A DNA stretch of 20,300 bases from JANQKX01 sp039028695 (GTDB taxonomy: Bacteria > Pseudomonadota > Alphaproteobacteria > Kiloniellales > Kiloniellaceae): positions 1 to 20,300 of the forward strand of contig JBCCHN010000089.1 of NCBI GenBank assembly GCA_039028695.1, read 5' to 3'. A model generated the notes under the pieces. It had not been told where the DNA came from and made no database searches. It saw only the letters and a list, made by a program, of their open reading frames with translations. A program made the translations under genes and the position numbers. Shown one piece after another: positions 1 through 5,682 of this stretch; position 1 is the first letter of the stretch, and every line of letters begins with the position of its first letter.

Positions 1-66
1 ATCATTAGGAATATCCACTTTATTTCGATAGTCAAAAATATGTGGCAGGTCGTTTGGTGAAATCAT
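1..66 (-). CDS. Possible 5' end of a leftward gene, cut by the window edge
   Basis: An ATG on the minus strand at 66 opens a frame that stays open to base 1. It gives 22 residues beginning MISPNDLPHIFDYRNKVDIP. Codon choice looks like coding sequence, and a G-rich stretch directly precedes the ATG but is too close to be a good ribosome binding site. If real, the gene is divergent from the glycosyltransferase at 198, and 67-197 would be their shared promoter region. I do not recognise the family from so few residues. The alternative is non-coding sequence or the plus-strand frame open from 1 to 60. Confidence 0.3.
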   Translation of the reverse strand, partial: MISPNDLPHIFDYRNKVDIPND

Positions 67-186
67 GCCCCCGGATAATGTCCCGAATTTTTTGATAGAG
101 AGTCAGCTTATTACCGGATCTTCACCAAATTGCGTCAAGCATTGAGACCGGGTAGTTTGTTTTTGGCCTGTCGGCAAAACTAATTC

Positions 187-190
187 GAGG
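187..190 (+). promoter_or_regulatory. Ribosome binding site supporting a TTG start
   Basis: GAGG followed by seven bases and TTG at 198. It decides the start of the glycosyltransferase, since no ATG lies upstream of the conserved first beta strand in this frame. Confidence 0.5.
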
Positions 191-197
191 TAGGGCG

Positions 198-1394
198 TTG
201 CTCGAACTTGTCAAAGATAATCGGGAAGCGGTAACCGCTGATTGCGAGTTAACGATCCTGATGCCATGCCTAAACGAGGCGGAGACCATTGGCATTTGCA
301 TCGACAAGGCGTTGGAGTTTTTGCAAGTCAGCGCGATCAATGGCGAGGTGCTGATTGCGGATAATGGAAGCCACGACGGATCCATTCAAATTGCTGAAGC
401 CAAAGGTGCGCGCGTTATTCGGGTTGAACAAAAGGGGTATGGTGCAGCACTCATGGGAGGTTTGGAGCAAGCTCATGGGCGTTTTATTATTATGGGCGAT
501 GCCGATAACAGTTATGATTTTGAGAGCTTAGAGGTATTTCTTTCGAAGTTGCGTGAAGGCCATCATCTCGTGATGGGAAATCGTTTCCAAGGTGGAATTG
601 CACCCGGCGCCATGCCCCCATTGCATCGATATCTGGGAAACCCAGTGCTATCTGGAATCGGCCGGCTATTTTTTCGGGTGCCCATTGGGGATTTTCATTG
701 TGGCTTGCGAGGCTTTGATCGCCAGGCCGTTATGGAACTGGGCCTGAATACAACAGGAATGGAATTCGCCAGCGAAATGGTAGTCAAGGCCAGCTTGCAA
801 AGCCTAAGTATCGCGGAGGTGCCGACCACTCTTTCGCCCGATGGACGCAGCCGCCCGCCCCATCTGCGGAGTTGGCGTGACGGCTGGCGGCATTTGCGGT
901 TTTTGCTTCTTTTTAGTCCTAGATGGCTGTTCTTGTACCCGGGTCTTTTATTAATGGCTGTAGGCCTTGGCTCTATGATGTGGCTCCTTTCCGGGCCCCA
1001 GTTGCTGGGAAGCTTAAACTTTGACGTCAATACCTTAGTCTATTGTGCCGCTGCTTTGATTTGTGGGTATCAGGCAGTTGCTTTTGCTGTATTCACGAAG
1101 GTCTATGCCATCAATGCGAAGCTGTTGCCCGAGGATCCCCGGCTAACCCGTTTTACGGATTTGTTTTCTATGGAGGTGGGTTTGCTCATTGGCTTAGGCC
1201 TTTTGACCATGGGGATTTTAATCTCGGCCTTTGCTTTGCAGGCCTGGGGACGCGGTTCTTTCGGCAATCTGGATCCGGCTCAATCACTGCGCATGGTTAT
1301 TCCGGCGGTCACCGCCTTGGTTTTGGGAATTCAAACGCTCTTTTCGAGCTTCTTCTTAAGTGTCTTGGGCCTACGGACGCGGAATTCTCAATAA
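198..1394 (+). CDS. Family 2 glycosyltransferase, polyprenyl-phosphate sugar synthase type, with C-terminal membrane anchor
   Basis: Predicted to move a sugar from a nucleotide donor to a polyprenyl phosphate at the inner face of the cytoplasmic membrane. The GT-A fold spans about residues 18-235: a strand ending in MPCLNEAETI (22-31), ADNGSHDGS near 54-62, and the metal/donor motif DADNSYDF (101-108). MGNRFQGGI (126-134) and GDFHCGLRGF (164-173) are typical of the DPM1/UPF-type branch. Four hydrophobic segments follow at about 245-262, 280-300, 326-348 and 367-390, an arrangement seen in bacterial lipid-linked sugar synthases. The start is TTG, chosen because GAGG at 187-190 sits seven bases upstream; the next in-frame ATG would cut into the first strand. 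It is first in the plus-strand group leading to the paired phosphatase-superfamily enzymes. The sugar cannot be read from sequence. Confidence 0.9.
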   Translation: MLELVKDNREAVTADCELTILMPCLNEAETIGICIDKALEFLQVSAINGEVLIADNGSHDGSIQIAEAKGARVIRVEQKGYGAALMGGLEQAHGRFIIMGDADNSYDFESLEVFLSKLREGHHLVMGNRFQGGIAPGAMPPLHRYLGNPVLSGIGRLFFRVPIGDFHCGLRGFDRQAVMELGLNTTGMEFASEMVVKASLQSLSIAEVPTTLSPDGRSRPPHLRSWRDGWRHLRFLLLFSPRWLFLYPGLLLMAVGLGSMMWLLSGPQLLGSLNFDVNTLVYCAAALICGYQAVAFAVFTKVYAINAKLLPEDPRLTRFTDLFSMEVGLLIGLGLLTMGILISAFALQAWGRGSFGNLDPAQSLRMVIPAVTALVLGIQTLFSSFFLSVLGLRTRNSQ

Positions 1395-1443
1395 CACCAG
1401 CAGAGAAAATTGATTGATCAAATCGCCGGCCAAAAAGCTGGTG
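1395..1443 (+). repeat. Inverted repeat in the gap after the glycosyltransferase
   Basis: CACCAGC at 1395-1401 pairs perfectly with GCTGGTG at 1437-1443 around a 35-base loop, beginning directly after the stop codon. There is no T-run downstream, so it is not a convincing intrinsic terminator. It may stabilise the upstream mRNA end or be chance. Confidence 0.25.
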
Positions 1444-1505
1444 GCTAACCGTCGGTTAACAAAGAAATGAGATCTTTGGACATCTCATCGAACGGGTTGA
1501 TTATC

Positions 1506-1733
1506 ATGAAATTTTCTTCAATTTTTCTGTTTGCTTTGACATTTGCATTTGCCCTGGATTTTTCCACGCCGGCCCTTGCTTATTTGGATCCGGGCACCGG
1601 CGCGATGTTTTTGCAAATTATTTTGGGCGGTGTGGCCGGTGCCGTAGTGATCTGCAAACTCTATTGGCAGCGCTTTAAAGCGTTTTTCTCCCGCTCCGCC
1701 TCGGGACCGAGTGATCCCGTCGGTAAAGAATAA
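1506..1733 (+). CDS. Small secreted/membrane protein with YLDPGTG motif
   Basis: A 75-residue protein of unknown function. Residues 1-25 look like a Sec signal peptide: Lys2, a hydrophobic core, and ALA just before a predicted cleavage site. The mature protein would begin exactly with YLDPGTG, followed by one hydrophobic segment (about residues 32-52) and a basic tail containing KLYWQRFKAFF. Small proteins with this YLDPGTG-transmembrane-basic layout recur in bacteria, to my knowledge without an assigned role. The ATG at 1506 is preferred because it gives a clean signal peptide; an in-frame ATG at 1467 would add 13 residues that spoil it. Neither has a strong ribosome binding site. It lies directly upstream of the two sulfatase-like enzymes on the same strand, which suggests a shared role in the envelope. 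Confidence 0.75.
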   Translation: MKFSSIFLFALTFAFALDFSTPALAYLDPGTGAMFLQIILGGVAGAVVICKLYWQRFKAFFSRSASGPSDPVGKE

Positions 1734-1741
1734 AACTTAGG

Positions 1742-1751
1742 CAGATATCTG
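1742..1751. repeat. Perfect 10-bp palindrome in the gap before the first sulfatase-like gene
   Basis: CAGATATCTG is a perfect palindrome eight bases after the stop of the small YLDPGTG gene and about 53 bases ahead of the next start. It could be a binding half-site or chance; nothing else supports a role. Confidence 0.15.
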
Positions 1752-1804
1752 TAGTCTTTCCAGTTTGGTCGTCTTGGTGCCGCAGTAAGGGCTGTTTATC
1801 TGTC

Positions 1805-3538
1805 ATGTCCATTAGCGAGGAATCAAACAAACGGACACCGTTCCTTAGGTCTTTATTTGGCAAAAATGCTATTTTCCTGATTTTCCCGCTGCTCCTCGTC
1901 GGGCCCTTTCTCAATTTCACCCGGGTTATCGATTATCCTTTTTTTGCACCGGCTACGGCCTTGATCGCCGTGGCATTGATAGTTGCCGGAATTCTCATTG
2001 CTCATCTGGTACGGCGTTCCAGCTTAGGTGTGCGCAACCTTGTGCTATTGGCGCTGGTCGTTTTTTATCTGGATTTGGAATTCGAGCTATTCAGATCGGA
2101 ATGGGCCGGTGTGATCTTGGTGATGGCCACGGTCGCCATTTTTGTTGTCGGCATTGGGGAAAGGCTTTGGACGGTTTTGACTTGCATGGTCGCTACCATG
2201 ACAGCAACGACCTTTGCACTAGCGGTATTCGAGGTGACTTTCAGATCCGATGCAGCGGGGCCCAACACCAAACCCATCTTAGGCACAAGCGCATCGCTCC
2301 CACCAATTTTGCATATTGTTTTTGACGAACACATCGGGCTTGACGGACTATCGAGAAGAGATGCGGAAGCGGTGAGCCTCCGCAATAGCCTTGAGTCCTT
2401 TTATCAAGACAGGGGATTTACCCTTTTTCCCAAGGCCTATAGCCAGTACGCCAAGACGGCAATGACCCTTAGCCATATGTTCAACTTTCGCCATGATTAC
2501 CGTGGTTCTGAGTTTATTGAGCCCAGCGAATCCTTTGGACGTTATCGAATGACCAAAGTGGCCTTTTTAGACGGGCTGCGGCAGCGCGGTTATCGACTAT
2601 ATATCTTTCAAAACGACTACCTAGATCTGTGTTATAGCCAGCCCCGTGACTCTCTAGAGTGCGACACCACCAAGGCCATGAGTTTGTCAGCGTTGCGGGG
2701 AGGGAACCTTTCCTTGTCAAATCGCATTTTTGCGATTTGGAATCTTTTCTTGGACAATTCTCAGGTTATCCTTCGATTTCGCGCCGCCTATTGGAAGGTG
2801 CAGACCGCGGTGAGGAAATTTGGGGTCACTCTGCCGTTTTGGCGCCCGGAGGTTTTTCATACGGTATCGATCTCAGCTTTATCCACTCTAGAAAAACTCG
2901 ACAATGCCCTCAAGGATGCCCGGCCGGGTGACTATTATTATGCCCACCTGCTGTTACCTCATCATCCCTATACCGTAGATTCGCAGTGCCAATTGATAGA
3001 CCCGGATCGCTGGATACATCTGGGAACCCGCTTCATCGCTGGCCGAATGGGGATCGAGAAAAAGTCGCAGTGGAGTCGATTGGCTCCGTCCCTTTTTTAC
3101 GGGCAGGTGAGTTGTGTCTACCAGTGGGTTGATCAGCTAATTTCGAGACTTGAGAAAAATGAACTATGGGCGAATTCTATTGTTATCTTTCATGGGGATC
3201 ATGGCTCAAGAATAGGTGTTCGTACTCCGAGCATTGAGAACTTCGAAAGCCTTTCGAAAAATGAGGTATTGTTGAATTACTCAACCCTGTTCGCAGTGCG
3301 GGCGCCGGGTCTGTCGGCTGGAGTGGTAGACCGAGCCTTGCCGATTAATCGCCTCTTTGACCGTTTTTTCAATTCTAACTTTTCCTCAGTTGACGTCGAG
3401 GAGATGTCACCCACCCCAGAGGTCTATGCTCTCGAGAGTGATAATTTTATTGAAAGCGGAGCGCAATCCTTCATGACCCCCCTCTTTTATCAGGAAGATC
3501 GTTGGCCCGATTTGATGGGGGAGGCTTCGGATCATTAA
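1805..3538 (+). CDS. Membrane-anchored alkaline phosphatase/sulfatase-superfamily enzyme, copy 1
   Basis: A 577-residue protein with five hydrophobic segments at about 23-40, 46-69, 74-95, 100-118 and 122-144, then a large domain presumably outside the membrane. In the domain, HIVFDEHIG (170-178) provides the first metal-binding Asp (D174). YSQYAKTAMT (212-221) contains a conserved Thr (T218) suited to act as nucleophile. HLLLPHHPY (381-389) and FHGDHGSRIG (462-471) give the C-terminal metal ligands. The sulfatase signature C/S-x-P-x-R is absent, so this is more like LtaS/EptA-type phospho-transferases or phosphodiesterases than formylglycine sulfatases. Cysteines near 276, 286, 395 and 437 recur in the next gene, suggesting disulfides in an oxidising compartment. 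ATG start; the only purine-rich site, AAGGG, is rather far upstream. Substrate is unknown. Confidence 0.85.
   Translation: MSISEESNKRTPFLRSLFGKNAIFLIFPLLLVGPFLNFTRVIDYPFFAPATALIAVALIVAGILIAHLVRRSSLGVRNLVLLALVVFYLDLEFELFRSEWAGVILVMATVAIFVVGIGERLWTVLTCMVATMTATTFALAVFEVTFRSDAAGPNTKPILGTSASLPPILHIVFDEHIGLDGLSRRDAEAVSLRNSLESFYQDRGFTLFPKAYSQYAKTAMTLSHMFNFRHDYRGSEFIEPSESFGRYRMTKVAFLDGLRQRGYRLYIFQNDYLDLCYSQPRDSLECDTTKAMSLSALRGGNLSLSNRIFAIWNLFLDNSQVILRFRAAYWKVQTAVRKFGVTLPFWRPEVFHTVSISALSTLEKLDNALKDARPGDYYYAHLLLPHHPYTVDSQCQLIDPDRWIHLGTRFIAGRMGIEKKSQWSRLAPSLFYGQVSCVYQWVDQLISRLEKNELWANSIVIFHGDHGSRIGVRTPSIENFESLSKNEVLLNYSTLFAVRAPGLSAGVVDRALPINRLFDRFFNSNFSSVDVEEMSPTPEVYALESDNFIESGAQSFMTPLFYQEDRWPDLMGEASDH
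3517..3524 (+). promoter_or_regulatory. Strong ribosome binding site without an ATG, pointing to an ATC/ATT start
   Basis: GGGGGAGG lies at the end of copy 1, 7-10 bases ahead of ATC (3531) and ATT (3534), which are in frame with copy 2; the ATT overlaps the TAA of copy 1 by one base. No ATG, GTG or TTG is placed to use it. It may instead be chance inside copy 1. Confidence 0.35.
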
Positions 3539-3554
3539 GTATCGAATTGGTTCA

Positions 3555-5300
3555 TTGGAGCGTCTTGGGTTGCTATTATCGCCGGTACTAGCTCTATCGG
3601 CAGGTGTATCGGTCTATCTTAAGCATCACGGGTTCAGCCTCACCGACTCGGAGAGCCTCTGGGTCCTTTTGATTATGGGATTCATCGGTCTTACTATCGG
3701 CGGTGTCATGAATGTCGTAAGGTCTGCGATGGCAAGAGCTGCTATATTTGCATGCCTTACCGTCGTAGTGCTCGATTTTCATTATCAATTTTTGGAAAAG
3801 CTAAATAACTACATTTTTGCGTCGGGTCACGACATTAGAATTTTGGCCATGCTTGTGACGGGTGCTTGGGTTGCTTTTGCTTTACCTTTGCTTTTACGTG
3901 ATGCAATCGGTCGAGTTGGTCTTGCCTTTTTTGGGGTGGTAGCCCTATCAAGTTTTTTGGCTCCGGTAACGCATGGCAGCTGGGAAAAAGCGTCATTTGA
4001 GGTACGGGCTTCGTCGCTTAATGATACCAATGCGGCGTTTATGCATAGTGGGGATCGTCCTCTTATTGTTCATTTGGTTCTGGACGGTTTTTTGGGCCTA
4101 GATGGCTTTTTGGATGAAGGTATCGAGAGCATCCAAGTCAGAAATGATTTGGAACGCTTTTTTTCAGTTCACCAGTTTCAGGTCTATGGTGGCGCGTATA
4201 GTCAATACTTTATGACCCATAACGCTCTTGCCAATCTTTATAATGGCGAGTCGCAATCGACCGGTAATCGGCACCTGCATCATGATGGGCGAAAATGGGT
4301 GTTGATCGAAAATCTCTATTTTGAGCGTCTTGCGGAGGCGGGTTACGCACTGCGCATTCTGCAATCGAACCATATGGATTTTTGTCATGGGCGGGAATGG
4401 ACGACAACCCAGTGTGAAACCTATCCCTCTTCCAGCATCGGCTCTCTCAAGCGGCTGGGATTGCCACTAACCCAAATGGTCAAAGAAATCACGGGGAGTT
4501 TTTTGACAAGGACGTTTCTATATCCTTTCTTGGTTAAAAGCTATGAATCTGTGCGGTCCCTTTTAGGTCGGTTCGGTCTTGACTTTCTGCCCCGTTGGGA
4601 TGATCGGCAGTTCATCTATTATAGTTTAGAAGGTCCGGAGGTATTCGATCGTCTCAATCGGCAAATAATGAATGCCGGACCGGGGCAGTTTCATTTTGCG
4701 CATATCCTGTTGCCGCACGCGCCCTATTTTCTGACAGAAGATTGTCAAGTTAAGCCAGATACCGCAGATTGGACGAGCCGCCGTTTGGGGCACAGTGATC
4801 TCTATTCGGCGGGTACGCTTGCATATCGAGTCGAAGCCACTCGGAGCTATATGATGCAAGTACAGTGTGTTCGAATGCAACTTGAAAGGGTATTTTTCAG
4901 CTTGAAGCGTGCTGGCCTGTGGGATGACACTATTGTTTTGATTCAGGGAGATCATGGCTCCCGCATAACACTTAGAGATCCGGTGGATAGCATTTACTCG
5001 CCGTCTCACAACGATTTAGTAGCCTCCTATTCGTCGATGTTTGCCATTAAGGTGCCGGGCCGCGACGGCGGTTATGATGGGCATGGGGTGCCCATGCAAA
5101 ATCTGTTCTCTCCCTTGATCTTGGGTCGTGAGGCGCCGGCGGATCTTGGGGTGGTTTTTCTTGAGGATCCAGGGAATTTGGACAGGCGAAGATTTGATTT
5201 CAATTTTGGCGAGCCGGGGATGCCAAATTTACAGCCGGCATTGACCCCGGACTTTTCTATCGCTGCTGAAAGACCAAACGGCGCGAGGCCTGAAAATTGA
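3555..5300 (+). CDS. Membrane-anchored alkaline phosphatase/sulfatase-superfamily enzyme, copy 2
   Basis: A 581-residue paralogue of the preceding gene. Hydrophobic segments fall at about 5-22, 36-55, 60-78, 95-114 and 120-138. HLVLDGFLGLDGF (173-185) carries the metal Asp (D177). YSQYFMTHN (215-223) places Thr221 in the same place as Thr218 of copy 1. HILLPHAPY (383-391) and IQGDHGSRIT (463-472) match the other metal motifs, and the Cys pattern (277, 287, 397, 438) is shared. Sequence between motifs has diverged, so the duplication is old and the substrates may differ. The TTG at 3555 has no ribosome binding site. An ATT or ATC at 3534 or 3531, after GGGGGAGG, may be the true start and would add seven or eight residues with two positive charges ahead of the first membrane segment. 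The last 44 bases overlap the convergent GtrA gene. Confidence 0.85.
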   Translation: MERLGLLLSPVLALSAGVSVYLKHHGFSLTDSESLWVLLIMGFIGLTIGGVMNVVRSAMARAAIFACLTVVVLDFHYQFLEKLNNYIFASGHDIRILAMLVTGAWVAFALPLLLRDAIGRVGLAFFGVVALSSFLAPVTHGSWEKASFEVRASSLNDTNAAFMHSGDRPLIVHLVLDGFLGLDGFLDEGIESIQVRNDLERFFSVHQFQVYGGAYSQYFMTHNALANLYNGESQSTGNRHLHHDGRKWVLIENLYFERLAEAGYALRILQSNHMDFCHGREWTTTQCETYPSSSIGSLKRLGLPLTQMVKEITGSFLTRTFLYPFLVKSYESVRSLLGRFGLDFLPRWDDRQFIYYSLEGPEVFDRLNRQIMNAGPGQFHFAHILLPHAPYFLTEDCQVKPDTADWTSRRLGHSDLYSAGTLAYRVEATRSYMMQVQCVRMQLERVFFSLKRAGLWDDTIVLIQGDHGSRITLRDPVDSIYSPSHNDLVASYSSMFAIKVPGRDGGYDGHGVPMQNLFSPLILGREAPADLGVVFLEDPGNLDRRRFDFNFGEPGMPNLQPALTPDFSIAAERPNGARPEN

Positions 5301-5682
5301 AGGCCAATCCGGCGATGGAGCCGGCGGCAACGGCCAAGATCGGCCATTCTTGCGCCAAGAGGCTAAAGGTCACGAAAAGGGAATAAATACCGTAGTTGAT
5401 TACGCCGCCGATGGAATTTACGGCGATGAAGCGGGCCCATTGGGAAACGCGGTGGGCGTCAGGATTGCGCTCGAAGGTGAAAGAGCGATTGAGCGCCCAG
5501 GTCACCGTTGCGGCGGCGATAAAGGACAGCAATCGCCCCCAATAATAACCCAGATCACTGCCCTCGAGCAGTGCCAATAGGATGGCCACGTCGATGACAA
5601 ACCCAATCGTCCCGACGATCGAAAATCGAAAAAACTGGACCATGGTTTTGGACGCGCCGGTGTGAGGTGAGTGTCTGATCAC
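5257..5682 (-). CDS. GtrA-family membrane protein
   Basis: A 141-residue protein matching the GtrA family, whose members are proposed to flip polyprenyl-phosphate sugars or otherwise support lipid-linked glycosyl transfer. RFSIVGTIGFVIDVAIL near the N-terminus, WALNRSFTF in the middle and a final LAFNFQASRRLVF are family-typical. Four hydrophobic segments are visible at about 18-40, 47-64, 86-106 and 115-130. The GTG start at 5682 overlaps the TGA of the upstream GT-C gene (GTGA), suggesting translational coupling. An in-frame ATG at 5643 (MVQFFRFSIVG) would also give a normal family N-terminus. The 3' end runs 44 bases into the convergent sulfatase-like gene. With the family 2 transferase at 198 it makes the usual GtrA/GtrB pair, though on opposite strands. 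Confidence 0.88.
   Translation of the reverse strand: MIRHSPHTGASKTMVQFFRFSIVGTIGFVIDVAILLALLEGSDLGYYWGRLLSFIAAATVTWALNRSFTFERNPDAHRVSQWARFIAVNSIGGVINYGIYSLFVTFSLLAQEWPILAVAAGSIAGLAFNFQASRRLVFQQR

Noticed and set aside
1043..1417. Plus-strand open frame inside the glycosyltransferase 3' half
   Set aside because: It is a shadow of the membrane-helix region in another frame, Cys/Phe/Gly-rich, without a start signal or family features.
1395..1443. Intrinsic terminator after the first glycosyltransferase
   Set aside because: Only a 7-bp stem with a 35-base loop and no following T-run; kept as a repeat, not called a terminator.
1805..5300. Formylglycine-type sulfatases
   Set aside because: Neither protein has the C/S-x-P-x-R maturation motif; a Thr occupies the likely nucleophile position.
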